Source of the DNA: Dioscorea cayenensis subsp. rotundata
Taxonomy: Eukaryota; Streptophyta; Magnoliopsida; Dioscoreales; Dioscoreaceae
Length of the DNA: 64,000 bases
Direction of reading: 5' to 3'
Assembly (NCBI RefSeq): GCF_009730915.1
Contig: NC_052474.1
Coordinates: forward strand, 19,441,501 to 19,505,500
In this document: piece after piece, positions 38,953-50,898 of the stretch
Layout of the letters: each line of letters opens with the position of its first letter
Numbering within the stretch: the first letter of the stretch is position 1
Notes under the pieces: generated by a model
What the model was told of the DNA's origin: nothing
The model's database searches: none
What the model saw: only the letters and a program-made list of their open reading frames with translations
Made by a program: the position numbers and the translations under genes

Positions 38953-41900
38953 TGCCCCTTTGTTTAGAACTCCCAGCTTTTCTTTGAAGTATTCAAATTT
39001 GTAAACCGAGAGTGACTTCATCAGCACATCTGCCACTTGCTCATCTGTGCCACAAAATTCCAACTGAATTTGTCCATCTACTACAAGCCCCTGATGTGGT
39101 GATAGCAAAGATCGATGTGCTTTGTCCGCCATGCATGTGGGGTTTTTTTTTGTGATGGAGATAGTTGATCAATTGTCACAGTAGATGATAGTTGTTCCTT
39201 TCTTATCAACACCCAATTTGAACAAAAGTCACCAGAGCCAAATGGCTTAGCACGAAGTTTCACTCGCCGCCATGTACTCGGCATCCGTGCTTGAAAGTGC
39301 AGTAGAATCCTGCTTCTTTTTTGAGTTCTAGGCGATCGACCCAGAACCGAGACTAAATACCCAGCCGATAGTACTCCTCCAATCATCTATACATGCACCC
39401 TAGTCGCTGTCGACAAAACCAACTAGACCAAAGCTATGGACATGATTATACATAATTCCTAGCTCAATAGTCTAGGATATATAGCACTGTATACGCTTCA
39501 TTACTCCCATGTGAGTCTTTGTTGGTGCATTCATGTAACGAGATACCAAGCTAACTGCAAATACCATGTATGATCTGGTGTGTGCTAGATATATGAGAGC
39601 GCTAATCATGCTTCAAAAGATTCTTTCATCTGTTTTGCAGGATCCATCGCCCAACTGAAGCTTCTCGTTGATATTTAATGGAGTTGTTGCACTCTTACAA
39701 TTCGATATCTTAATGTATCTAGGGCTGGAATCCGCAGATTTTCCACTGGACTCAATTGTTGTGGAAATCAGTATCACTTATGTTTCTTCATTAGGTGTGC
39801 TTATTGCTATTGGAACTTCAATAGGAACTATTATAGCTTTGCTCACTGGTGATGAATTTCCAGTGTTCTCTCCCCAGTTCCAAGGCCGATTTTCAAGCAA
39901 CTCAACATCTCTACTGATGATAACTCTTCCAGATGTAGAATTCAACAATCGGTACCCTTTTGTTTCATCACTATATCCGATGAACACCATTCTCTTGGAT
40001 TTATCATCGAGTTTCCTCCTTTGCTGCTAGTTAGTAAGAACAAAGGTAGTGCAACCAAAAACCCTCAGATGGGTTACAATAGGTTTTGTACCTGTTAAAG
40101 CTTCATATGGTTTTCATCCTTCAATAGCTGGAGTTTGGAAGCGATTGAGCAAGTACACTATCATTGATGTTGCCTCAACTCAGAGAGAATTTGAGATTTT
40201 CATTTCCTTCATCATGCACCAACCCATCTCCCGAACTATTCTGTTTTTCCATTCAGCGATGACATTTTGCTCTAGTGAGTATGGAGCAGTGAGCTGTCAT
40301 GTAATGCCATGGTGTTCACAAAATGTGTGAACTCCAGTGATAGGAACTCTCCTCATGGTCTGTTCGGAGAGCTTTGATAGGTCTGTCATATTTTTTTCAA
40401 TAACAAGCTTGAACTTTTAAAATTGTTGAAATGTTTGAGTTTTACTCTGTAAAAGGCCTAGCTATATCTTGTAAAATCATCAGTCAGAAGGAACAAATAT
40501 TAACACCCTCCACACATCTTTGTTTGCAGAGGGCCACACATGTCTCCACACAAAAGCTCTAACCCTGTTGAATTTATGCTAGGTAGGTGATGCACATACT
40601 CACTATATGAGAAGAATTGCATGCTTTTATAATTCAGATGCACATTCCTTCTATGCCACATAATAGAGAGTTCGGGCTGAGTGAGAGTGACAATGGTGAT
40701 GCTTACATCGTACTTATTAAGGGAAACAACATATGCTTGGTCATCCTGACTTTGGTCGTGTGACTAGTATTTTAATCTTTTATAGTACATGCTTCATGGT
40801 CAAATGCAACGGTGCACCCGGTTTGAAGTAGTTGTCTAATGCTAAGTAATTAGTTGTGCACCAATTTTAGGATATATTGAACTTGTTTTAGTAGCTTAAT
40901 CTTTCCGGTGTTAAATGGTAAAATAACTCTCCAACGCAAGCAACTTCAACCTCCTTATTATCCCCCAGTCCAACAGTTTGTCGAATTGAGAGATCAGGGT
41001 CTTGAAACAGCTCTTGTGTGCCCGTCATATGATTGGAGCACCCGTTATCTAGCATCCATACTAAGTCCTATTCCCCGCCATGAACAACATACCTTCTTCC
41101 ACTTCTTCAACTATGTTAGTTGCTTCTTCTCTATACCAGCACTCGGCTTTCACATGCCCACATTTTTTTGCAATGATGCCAATAAACATATCCTCTGCCA
41201 GCTTGAGAGCCTCTGGCCTCGTCATGCCAACCTTGTCCATGACCTCTGAACTTGCCTCTGAACGCACCTCACCCACGTCCATGACTCCCTTGCCACGAGA
41301 ATTGGGCCTGAGCATGGTCGTCAGTTGTGGCTTTGGCCTCAATGGCTTTTTCTTCAGAAGTATTGTCTTCATATAGATTAAGACAAGCTTCATGAGCACG
41401 TAGAGATCCTCCTAGTTGTTCCACAGTGAGGATGGCGAGGTCCTGTGCTTCAATGATCGAGGAGATGACGTGATGAAACGTGGGAGTCAGGCTTTGCAAT
41501 ACCCTTCCAACCACCGTTTGATCCATGATTGTGTCTCCAAGTGCGTGGATCTGGTAAACCAGAGACAAGATCCAGTTCACATAGTCTTGAGTAGTCTCCA
41601 TGTTCTTCTTTTTGGCGATTTCAAACTCATGTCCCAGTATATGGAGCTTGACTGCAACTATTTTGGAGCTGCCTTGGTGCTCCATCTTCAACAAGTCCCA
41701 TGCTTTCTTTGTCGTTTAAGCTTCAGAGATTCTTGTGATGGTACTTTTCATCAAGCGTCTGCTGAATGAAATGCAAGGCCCTTGCATCCTTCTTCAAGAG
41801 CTCGCTCATCTGAGTTTCATCCTCAAATGTGCTCGATCCCACTCTTCACCAACTCCCAGAGTTCCCCAGGACTTGAGAAGAGTCTCCATGTGCAGGCTCC

Positions 41901-41976
41901 AAACACCATACGATTCAGCCTTAAATAGTGGAACACTTGCTTGACTTGTCCCGCAGAAGAACTGCTCCCTTCCATA

Positions 41977-41988
41977 GCTCTAATACCA
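41977..41988 (-). other. Primer-binding site (tRNA-iMet type)
   Basis: On the minus strand TGGTATTAGAGC sits two bases inside the LTR. It differs by one base from the usual plant TGGTATCAGAGC complementary to initiator tRNA-Met. Confidence 0.8.
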
Positions 41989-41989
41989 C

Positions 41990-42343
41990 TGTTGTGGTGA
42001 GCTCCGATGACCTGAGAAGAGACTAGAGAAGAAAGAGGCACAACAGCAATAAGAAAGCTTTAGATAACCTTCTCAAATCTCATAATGCTAGTCATACATA
42101 ATATAAAGAGCAAAGATATCACTCTGCCCAATGGCTGAAGTATATCACTAAAAGTATGTTACCTCGAACAAACCAAAAGTAAAGCATTAATAACTTTAAC
42201 CTCTTGGAGTATACCACCTGTCAGTGACTTGACCACTCAAGCATTGACCCAACGGTTAGAACTTCAAAAGAAACACAAAATTCTCAAGTCAACAATTCAG
42301 ACTTTGCCCTTTATACTCCAGAGTTCTGAACACCTTTTCAACA
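41990..42343 (-). repeat. Right LTR (5' LTR) of Copia element
   Basis: About 354 bp beginning TGTTGTGGTGAGCTC and ending TTTTCAACA on the plus strand. The divergence from the left LTR shows the insertion is not recent. Confidence 0.9.
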
Positions 42344-42934
42344 TACTATGTGACAAAAAGAAGTGAACATCAAGAAGTTTAATCTAAGAATAAGAAAATA
42401 TTGCAGTATAAATTAAACTATAAGATAATTTTTTATAATAAATTAATCATTTATATATGCCATCAAAATGAATGTATGTGAAAGACTAAGCAACAAATGG
42501 AGGCCAGTGAAAACAAAGACAAGCATTATTTTTGGAGAAAACTCCAAGATTAAGATAATCTTTTATTATAAGTTAGTTATGCCACCAACATAAATGGAAG
42601 AATTAGCAACAAATGGAAACTATTGAGAAACAAAACAAGCCTTTATTATTCTTGTAGCATTACATACTTGAGACTGATTAATTATATATATATATATATA
42701 TATAACATTAATCTTCAACTTGGGTGTCCTATGTATCTTCTATGCATACACAGCCAACTGCAAGAATCTCCGTGCAAGGCCAAAAATCAATGGAGGCGTG
42801 TAGCTTAATTAGGGCATGAAGAACTTTGTGGACCAAGTCTTGTAGCCATGCATCTCCATGCATGAAGATATATATAAGTGCAGAATGAATGATGGCTTTT
42901 CAGATATATACTTAATTCATAGTATAGAGAAAGC
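42344..42934 (+). promoter_or_regulatory. Upstream region of NRAMP gene
   Basis: A TATATATAAG box at 42869-42877 lies about 58 bases before the ATG at 42935. A TA microsatellite runs at about 42682-42704. Two related segments near 42420 and 42555 repeat the sequence around AAGATAATCTTTTAT and CAACAAATGGA, suggesting a local duplication. No other gene. Confidence 0.5.
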
Positions 42935-43373
42935 ATGGGAAGAGGTGGAGAGATGGAGATGGGAAGAGACATCACTCTGGGGAGGCTTAGTAACCATGTC
43001 GCCTTTGAAACCGATATCAAGAACGAGAACAACAACGATCAAAACCAGTGTGAGGTGCATGTTCACATAGATGTGTGTGCATGTGTGTGTCTGTGTGTTT
43101 GTTTTCATTTCAAACATGTTTTAAATTTTGATGAATGATTAGGAAGCAAGATGGAGGAAGTTCTTGGCATATGTTGGACCAGGTTTTCTTGTGTCATTGG
43201 CTTATCTTGATCCTGGAAACTGTAAGTAATCAATCCTTAATCTCTCATTAATTTGCTTGTTATTCTTGTTTAATCAATAATTAATTAATGAAACAAATGT
43301 TCAACAGTGGAGACTGATCTTCAAGCAGGAGCTAATCACAGATATGAGGTGATCAATCAATCAATGCATTAAC

Positions 43374-43406
<33 letters not shown>

Positions 43407-45456
43407 TCAAAGCTATGATCAAATTGCTAATCAAAATGCATAAAAACACCAGCTACTATGGGTGATCTTAGTTGGTCTTGTGTTTGCTCTCATAATCCAA
43501 TCACTAGCAGCAAACCTTGGAGTCACAACAGGTAACAAGATATATTTATATCCTAACACTACTTGTTAAACATGAAACTTATATAATTCTTCAAAACTTC
43601 ACACAGGGAGACACCTTGCTGAATTATGCAAAGCAGAGTATCCTTGGATGGTGAAGATTTGCTTATGGTTGCTAGCCGAAATGGCGGTAATTGCCGCCGA
43701 TATCCCTGAAGTTATTGGCACTGCATTTGCTCTGAACATTCTTTTTCACATCCCTGTATGGACTGGAGTTCTTATCACTGGACTCAGCACTCTCCTTCTT
43801 CTTGGACTACAAAGATATGGGGTATATATATATACATAGTTTATAATTCAACGTTTTCTAATCTATATAATATTGTAATGATATTAAACAAGTAATGCAG
43901 GTCAGGAAACTTGAGCTTTTGGTGTCTAGTTTGGTGTTTGTCATGGCTGCATGCTACTTTGGAGAGATGAGTTATGTGAAACCACCTGCAGGAGAAGTGT
44001 TGAAAGGACTGTTTATCCCTAAGCTTAAGGGCAAAGAAGCAACCGGTGATGCTATCGCTTTGATGGGAGCTCTAGTTATGCCGTATGAGCACACTTGTTA
44101 TTATTAAAACTAATAACTAATAGTCTCATATCAGTTAATTTAATAAATATCGACATCTTTACAGGCATAATCTTTTTCTACACTCAGCTTTGGTGCTATC
44201 AAGAAAAACACCACCTTCAAAGAGAGGCATCAATGTAAGGATTACAAAGAAAAGATAAACATATGTATGTATGGCAGTATGTATGTATTTGATTGTCTTG
44301 GTGGTTTATCAGGATGCTTGCAGATACTTTTTAATGGAGAGTGGATTCGCTTTGTTCGTCGCATTGCTCATAAACATAGCTGTTGTCTCCGTCTCTGGCA
44401 CCGTGTGTTCCTACAAAAACCTCTCGCAAGATGATGCCGATAAATGCAACAATCTCACCCTCAATTCGGCTTCATTTCTACTCAAGGTATGTGCATCATT
44501 GGTTTTATTTGATACCATTGGCAGTGATTTAAATAAAAAATTTCTGATCTTTTGCATTGACAGAATGTGCTTGGGAAATCAAGCTCAATTGTGTATGCAA
44601 TAGCATTGCTTGCATCTGGACAGAGTTCTACAATAACAGGAACATATGCTGGACAGTACATCATGCAGGTATGTATGTATTATTATTATGCAAATTATAT
44701 ATCATTTTCATAACTCATCTGAGCAAGAATTACAGGGATTTTTGGATATCAAGATGAGAAAATGGCTTCGAAACCTAATGACTCGGTGTATTGCAATTAC
44801 ACCAAGCCTCATCGTCTCAATCATCGGTGGCTCTTCAGGTGCCGGCCGACTAATCATCATCGCATCGGTAAAGTATATTCAAATGCTAAAACTATTTACT
44901 CAGAAACAATCAAAGAACAAGAACAACCAGAGTTTTGTTTTTGATTGAACAGATGATACTCTCTTTTGAGCTGCCATTTGCACTAATTCCTCTACTCAAA
45001 TTCAGTAGCAGCAAAACAAAGATGGGTCCTCACAAGAACTCAATCTATGTGAGTGTAAATAACAACAAAGATTAAAAGTTAATAAAAGTTATAGAACAAT
45101 GATTGAATTATGCTACAATGATGCAGATCATCGTCGTGTCATGGATACTCGGACTATGTATTATTGGAATCAACATATACTACTTAATCACCGGCTTTGT
45201 CGACTGGCTTATTCACAATAGTCTTCCTAAAGTCGCTAATGTCTTCATTGGTCTCATTGTTTTTCCGGTTATGGCTATCTATATCTTCTCAATTATCTAC
45301 TTAACTTTTAGGAAGGACACTGTTGTGACATTCATTGATACATCTGAAGCAAAACAGAGTGAAATGGAGAAGGGAGATTGTGCCATTGATGGTGCTAAAG
45401 AGAGCTGTTATGTAACTTATAGAGAGGACCTTGCAGATATACCCCTTCCTCAGTGA
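42935..45456 (+). CDS. NRAMP: NRAMP divalent metal transporter (NRAMP5/NRAMP1 type)
   Basis: Twelve exons (42935-43047, 43151-43221, 43308-43348, 43453-43531, 43607-43821, 43901-44082, 44165-44234, 44313-44486, 44564-44668, 44736-44867, 44953-45048, 45127-45456) sum to 1608 nt, 535 aa, phases all consistent. It is a multi-pass H+-coupled transporter. TM1 carries the metal-binding DPGN ([20 protein letters not shown]), and TM6 carries [19 protein letters not shown]. The Ala and Met of TM6 are those of Mn/Fe/Cd transporters rather than the Ala-Thr of the aluminium transporter NRAT1. The consensus transport signature [19 protein letters not shown] is complete. The C-terminus ends [12 protein letters not shown], like grass NRAMP5/NRAMP1, which act at the plasma membrane in Mn, Cd or Fe uptake. 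Which of the two it matches cannot be settled here. No break or unusual codon use. Confidence 0.95.
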
Positions 45457-46525
45457 ATTTCATTGTATTTCATTACTTATATATATATATTACTGTTATT
45501 TATTTTATTAAGTTTGAGTGTAGATAGCCTAACTTTTTATTACTGTTCTGTGTTTTATATAAATTGTTTTTAGAGAACAGAAACAAGTTTGATGAATGAT
45601 TAAAAGAAAGCAATGCTGATTGATCAAAAGATAAAGAAAAATTAAAGCTATAAAAGAAAATTTCATAAAAATTTTGATCTCTAATTTGAGGATTTTATTT
45701 TATTGATAAAGATGGCAAACGCAGTCAACAGAGCATGTAGGTATTAAAGTGTGCCAATTACGATAGCTTAATTACCATATAGTGATAAATTCTTTTACTA
45801 TCCAACCTTAGAGGAGAAAATACTATTTCTTCAATAAAGGGCCCACACTAAAACCAACAAATAGTATTTACTTAATCCTAATGTAAACAGTATTATGAGA
45901 GTAAAATTCTGAATCCTCATCCCCATTGGCACACTTCATAGGATTTTATTCTAAAGAGAATTCTAAATTATACACAAAATCATGCACAAATTAAAAGCCA
46001 ATCAATCATGCACTTGATCGATGTAACTAATCCCAGACACAATTCATTCCACTAAATTTCGTACTAACTTGTTAATTTGAACCCTTAAATCTTTGTCACC
46101 GAAGAAAATAAAATACCACTCTAACATTGCATTGCATTAATGATCAAATATTGTATTCATAACGATATGAAGCACTTTTTTATATATATATATTTAATTT
46201 ATAATGATAAGAATTAAGATAAATAAATAAATAAATAAATAACAAAGTTTGGTGGAGAAAGTAAAAGTCTATACTAGTATTGCATGGTTTGCCTGGAATC
46301 TCAAGTTGAGTTGGAAATTAACTAGAAACTAGAAACTTGGAACTTGAAAATGTCAAAAAGAGATCACTGCGTACACCATCATGCAAGTCATTGAAGTCCA
46401 ACAATTCAAACACAAACCTCATGACCATATGAGGTACTATAAACTCTTCATCACATGAGAATCCAAGACCTCTAAAGAAATAAATAAAATAAAATAAAAA
46501 AGAGAGAAAATTAAATTTTGGAGAG
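45457..46525. other. Intergenic, no gene seen
   Basis: NRAMP 3' region, AT-rich spacer, an (AAAT)n run near 46221-46242, and a TATAAA at 46438-46443, about 85 bases before the next ATG. Confidence 0.5.
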
Positions 46526-46786
46526 ATGGAGAAGAAGAAGAAGATGATGAGAAGAGAGGATCGTTCATTCAGAAGGCAAGGAACAATACCATTCAAATGG
46601 GAAATTAAGCCAGGTATTCCAAAGTGTAAGACTGCACCACCACCACCACAACCACCACCACCACCACCAAAGCTCCGGCCACCTCCATCTTCAATGATAG
46701 CTCTCTCTGTCTCATCACCGTCCTCCGGAGTATCGGTCGCCGGCTTTGGCTGCTTCTTTGTGAGGCTCACCTCCGGCAAGAGATGA
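46526..46786 (+). CDS. Small Pro-rich protein, DUF688-like
   Basis: A single exon of 86 aa begins MEKKKKMMRREDRSFRR and continues GTIPFKWEIKPGIPKCK, the short block typical of plant DUF688/'hydroxyproline-rich' proteins of unknown function. A poly-Pro run (about residues 38-49) and a Ser-rich end follow. There is no signal peptide, and the Lys/Arg-rich start is compatible with nuclear or cytosolic location. A TATA box lies upstream. A degraded copy lies at about 50645-50745, so the gene is part of the duplicated block that includes the La-motif genes. The product may be a truncated family member, since many DUF688 proteins are longer. Confidence 0.6.
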   Translation: MEKKKKMMRREDRSFRRQGTIPFKWEIKPGIPKCKTAPPPPQPPPPPPKLRPPPSSMIALSVSSPSSGVSVAGFGCFFVRLTSGKR

Positions 46787-47511
46787 CAGAGGGCTTTGGC
46801 TTGGCTTAGTTGGTGACTTGGTGTCCTAGTCTTTTGTTTTTTTTCTTAGAAAATACTATGTTTTTTTAAATTAATTTATTTTTAAAAAAATACTTGTTTT
46901 GAAGAAAAAAAAAATCAGATTAATGGATTTTTTTTACAATGTAGACAAACTGTTCCAAAACACATTTTTATTATTGTACTTCAACCATGTATTTAGTAGA
47001 AATCAAATATCTTAATTGCTAGATTATTTATGTTCTTAGTATTTATTATATTACTGGATTTTAGAAAAATGCTCATGTAATTTTATAATTTTTTTTTTTA
47101 ATTTTACATTGTTTATTTACTCATTTATTCATCTCTAAGCAAAGTTTTTTAAGCATACCATGGTTAAGGTATATTACTTAAATTTGTGAGTGATTTTTTT
47201 CCCTTGTTTTTTTACTGATTTAGATAAAACCATAAATTAAGTGTGGTTATAATTAATAGAAATCAATTAAAAATAATAAAAAATAACAATTTAAGAAGAA
47301 CACAAATATAATTTAATATTTTTTTAAAAGTCACATTACACTGAATGAGGATAAAATAATGCTATCTCTATAATAAGGCTGTGCTTCTTCAGTTATTCAT
47401 ACGGATATGTAATATTTCATTATTTCTAGCTAAAATCAAATCCTCCAAATTTGGAATCCTTTCAAAAGCCGCATCCAATTATGCAACTCTTTTGTTTAAC
47501 GCACAAAGCTC

Positions 47512-47549
<38 letters not shown>

Positions 47550-48395
47550 CAAGGTCACTTGTTAAGTCATATTACTCGATTTTTTTTTTTAATATACTTA
47601 TAAATACATAATCATGGGTTTGTGCATAAATCAAGAATTAATCATTCAATTTGTACACCTTCATCTAACAGCAAGAGTTTAACCCATAAATCCACATCTA
47701 CTCACTGAAAATCCATTACTATCATTATATCCAGCAATACCTTCTTCCCCCTCACCTTATCGTTCAGTAAGATAAATAAATGAAGTTTTATAAATTTATA
47801 ATACTAATTACATTGAATTAGAAAAAGATAACTCACATGGAATTCAAGGCTTTGGGAGTATCTTAATGCCTCTCTTATCATATCAATATTCGTGTTGAGT
47901 GTTTTAACTTTAAAAATAACAATAATAAATAAATAATAAAAAAAGTATTAAGATGGGTAATTTTTATTGTTATTTTTTTATTTAAAAATTTGACTTACCA
48001 TATTAAATCCAACAATTAGATGAATATCAACCAATCCTTCAACGTCAAATGCTTTTTCAATATGAATCAGTCTCCAAATTACCATCACTATTAAAAATCA
48101 CAAAGAAATTACTCATCTTCAATAGCTAAAATCAAAGTAATTAAAATAAGAAAAAATATATATATAAACCTAAAGTAAAATTCAATTTGTATGCGAATCT
48201 TGTCATGCAAAGAGGGTTCTTATGGGTGAGACGGTAGTGGTTGTAGCTTTTGTAATCTTGATGGCATTGAAAACCATGGTTGAGGTGCCAATGCTTGGAT
48301 AATTATATTGAGGGAATACTTGATTTTTAAAATTATATAAGTCTAAAAAAAAATATATATGACATCAAGGAGAATATATAAAGTGGTAATATAAT

Positions 48396-48397
<2 letters not shown>

Positions 48398-48455
<58 letters not shown>
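48398..48455. repeat. Long (TA)n microsatellite
   Basis: About 29 TA units inside intron 1 of the decayed La-motif gene. Comparable TA runs lie at about 16178, 17174, 19452, 43377, 47515, 49294 and 58340. Confidence 0.95.
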
Positions 48456-48461
<6 letters not shown>

Positions 48462-48526
48462 TCATACTCACCAAAATATGGTTCCATAGGTGGTTTTGCA
48501 AAAGGAGAGAAAGCCACCAACAAACA

Positions 48527-48707
48527 TGTAGCCCAGCGGTACAATGGTATTTTGGGTCTCCTCATTGGGAGAAACGCAAGTTTGATTTCCCCTAACTACC
48601 CTCTCCAGTTTCAAGAGTGTGAGAATGTTGTGGTAATTCTCCTATTTTCATACGCCCCTCCTGAGAGTTGGCGCCCGCTTGTCGTCCTATCTCCAAAAAA
48701 AAAAAAA
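48527..48707 (+). mobile_element. tRNA-derived SINE with poly-A tail
   Basis: The start GTAGCCCAGCGGTACAATGG resembles a tRNA A box, and about 35 bases on AAGTTTGATTTCCC resembles a B box. The element ends in 13 A at 48695-48707. It interrupts the exon 1 remnant of a decayed La-motif gene, whose two parts flank it. No clear target duplication. Confidence 0.75.
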
Positions 48708-49283
48708 TTAGCGATTCATATTTATGTTGTCATGACTCATTGGTGTTTGTTGGTTGTAATTCTTTCTATACCGGTTTAAATCTGTCTGTGCACACCTTAA
48801 GGTCTTTGTTTGTGATCCTTGTCTTTGCAAGTTTTCCATGCCGAATCAAAAAACTTTTTAACAAATAATATAAAGAAAGATTCCAAAACACTTTATAAGA
48901 AATATAAGTAGGAAGCGTTTGTATATATTTACATATTTAAGAAAAATTAATAATCTAAGATAAAAAAAAATTGGAAAAAAGAAAGCAATCGCCAATCAGA
49001 GAAGTGAGAGCTTGCAACCCTCTCTTGGGTTTATTTCATTTCTCTCCTGTTCTTCTCCGTGTCTAATGTATACATGTATATTTAAGATCGATTAGGTTTT
49101 AATTTTTTGTTAAATTTTAAAATATGTATATCTAAGGTGGATAACATTTTGATTTCTATAAAAATTCAAAATATATTTATTATTTATCATTAAAGTTTTT
49201 TTAGGATAATTACTATCTCTTTGTACTATATTTGAATACTGTTATAGCTTTTAAAATTAACATCTCACCTTCTTCCATGTATG

Positions 49284-49315
<32 letters not shown>

Positions 49316-49321
49316 TACGTG

Positions 49322-49630
49322 GAAGTTCGTAGATCACGCACAGTATCATTAACCTTGTTACAGTGAGAGCTAATTATGATTGATAGTAACGTTTGTAGAT
49401 TTAGATTTCGATCAAACAGTTGATCACTATTTGATAAATAGTATTACTGTGTTTATAAACAGTAATACAGTGAAAAGTGGAAATGCACAGTAATATGGTA
49501 TGAACGTTCAATTAATTTATGCACAGTAACTAAACAAATCAAACTAATCAACCCAACTAACCCCATAATTAACTCTCTCATTGTAGCAAGGTTAATGACA
49601 CTGTGCGGGTATGTGGACGTTCACAAATAA
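49322..49630. mobile_element. Foldback MITE-like element
   Basis: Long imperfect terminal inverted repeats: CACAGTATCATTAACCTTG at about 49338 is the reverse complement, with few changes, of CAAGGTTAATGACACTGTG at about 49589. Similarity continues outward more weakly. There is no ORF. Superfamily not assigned because no target duplication was clear. Confidence 0.6.
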
Positions 49631-49790
49631 CTTTTTCTCTGTATATAACAAGTTAGTTCATAAATAAAATTATAAAATTTAGGAATGATTGAATTCAATT
49701 AAAAAATATGGTTTTTCTTATGGATTATTTTTTTAGAAAGAATAAATGAAAAATCTGCCATCATTATTATTATTGTTACTTTTGAGAGAG

Positions 49791-49950
49791 GCGATAAGCA
49801 CCAAACCCCAGGGACGTGCACGTGTGAGGAGAAAGGCTCAATTTTGATCCCACGTGTCCTCACTTTGTGTAAGACATGAGGTTTGATCCCGGGTCCTCCC
49901 CAAAATAAACGCCCTACGTAAAGAACCCGATACCAATTGACCTAGAGGCC
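49791..49950 (-). mobile_element. Possible SINE-like sequence
   Basis: On the minus strand CCTCTAGGTCAATTGGTATCG resembles a tRNA A box, and about 40 bases on GGGATCAAACC resembles a B box. No poly-A tail or duplication was found. Weak call. Confidence 0.35.
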
Positions 49951-50640
49951 ATTGGTTACCATTATTTTAAATTTTTATTTTTTTAAGAAAATTAGATAAA
50001 TGTAGGAAATATTGGCTATAATTGGATATGAACTTTGTATCACTGTAAAAAAAATGACCGATTTCATTAAAATTAAAATTAATAAATTAAGAGATAAATA
50101 ATGTTTTGCTAATATAATTAATTGTACCATCTCTGTCATAAGGGACTGATAACTCATTTTCCTCTCAAGTGAGAGGAGAAGTTAAGGTTTAACGCTTTTC
50201 ACAATAACGGTGAGGGTTATAATTTGTTCACATTTATCAAAAAAAAAAAATAACATTCTCATATTATTTCTTATTAAATTAAATCTTAAAGTTAATTATG
50301 TTTTAGTCTATCCACATCAGATCCTATGCGTATGGAGTTCATCAGTTCGTGTCCTTATTACATGGATACTAAAGTAGTAACTCCCATGCTTTATGCACAC
50401 ACTTGATATGTCCTATTCACATTTTGTTTAACATTTTGTAAATAAACAAAATGTCTCTGAAATAATATTTTCTCTAATAAATTTTCATTATATGTTTGAA
50501 AGATAAAAAGAAATTATATGATAATGTGCCCTGCTTGCATTATTTTTAAAATATCATAGATCTAGATGGATCTCGTAATTTGTGAATAATTAAAATTAAA
50601 ATAATTAGCGGAAAACCGAAAGTAGGAAATATAAGTGAAA
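49951..50640. other. Intergenic AT-rich DNA, no gene seen
   Basis: Nothing recognisable. It separates the first duplicated block from the relic DUF688-like copy. Confidence 0.4.
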
Positions 50641-50644
50641 TAAT

Positions 50645-50745
50645 GCATGGAAAAACACCATTCAAATTAATGGGAGATTAAGCCAGATGAGGACTACATG
50701 CATCACCACCGACCACCACCAACACCAAAGTTCCGGACACCTTAT
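50645..50745 (+). pseudogene. Relic copy of the DUF688-like gene
   Basis: This segment aligns to 46580-46690: ACACCATTCAAATTAATGGG followed by AGATTAAGCCAG, then a CACCACC-rich stretch and AAGTTCCGG(A)CACCT. The reading frame is lost by indels and a stop. It marks the left part of a second duplicated block. Confidence 0.7.
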
Positions 50746-50898
50746 TTATATATATTAATAACGTAGATAAATTACCCCAAACATATGTTTTTTTATGTTT
50801 TTGCTTTAATCATGCATTAGAAGGGAGTAATTGAATTATCAAACCTCCCAAACACATAGAAGTCAAGTGCCTTTAATTTTTTTTTTTAAATACATTAA

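Larger units (their letters stand above)
38563..42343 (-). mobile_element. Degenerate Ty1/Copia LTR retrotransposon
   Basis: Two direct LTRs (TG...CA type) flank an internal region read on the minus strand. Next to the right-hand LTR is a primer-binding site like tRNA-Met. Going leftward, gag-like residues lie at about 41960-41060 (ending in a zinc knuckle remnant, CGHVKAEC), then integrase pieces at about 40330-39700 (with a GYSDETKGYRLL-like end), then the RNase H end at about 39390-38947 (CGTDEQVADVLMKS). Most of the RT region is absent, and stops and frameshifts are frequent. The length of 3.8 kb is short for Copia. Flanks TATTA and TACTA are a near-match 5-bp target duplication. It lies between the second beta-galactosidase gene and NRAMP and is inactive. 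Confidence 0.9.
47740..48795 (-). pseudogene. Decayed LARP1-like (La motif) gene, copy 1
   Basis: All five exons of the mini-LARP model can be traced on the minus strand. Exon 1 pieces lie at about 48740-48790 and 48470-48526 (ending PPMEPYFG-like), split by a SINE. Exon 2 lies at about 48170-48320 (ending IRIQIEFYF), exon 3 at about 48000-48100 (SDGNLETD with stops after it), exon 4 at about 47837-47908 (VKTLNTNIDMIREALRYSQ) and exon 5 at about 47742-47768 (NDKVRGKK). Several stops and frameshifts make it dead. Homology extends leftward past 47400 and rightward to about 49260. Confidence 0.8.

Noticed and set aside
46318..46779. 153-aa minus-strand frame rich in Gly
   Set aside because: It is the antisense of the poly-Pro segment of the DUF688-like gene.
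48398..48455. Possible CRISPR-like or tandem protein-coding repeat
   Set aside because: Simple TA microsatellite in a plant nuclear genome.
48527..48600. Possible tRNA gene
   Set aside because: A- and B-box-like motifs are present, but there is no acceptor or anticodon stem, and a poly-A tail follows. SINE fits better.
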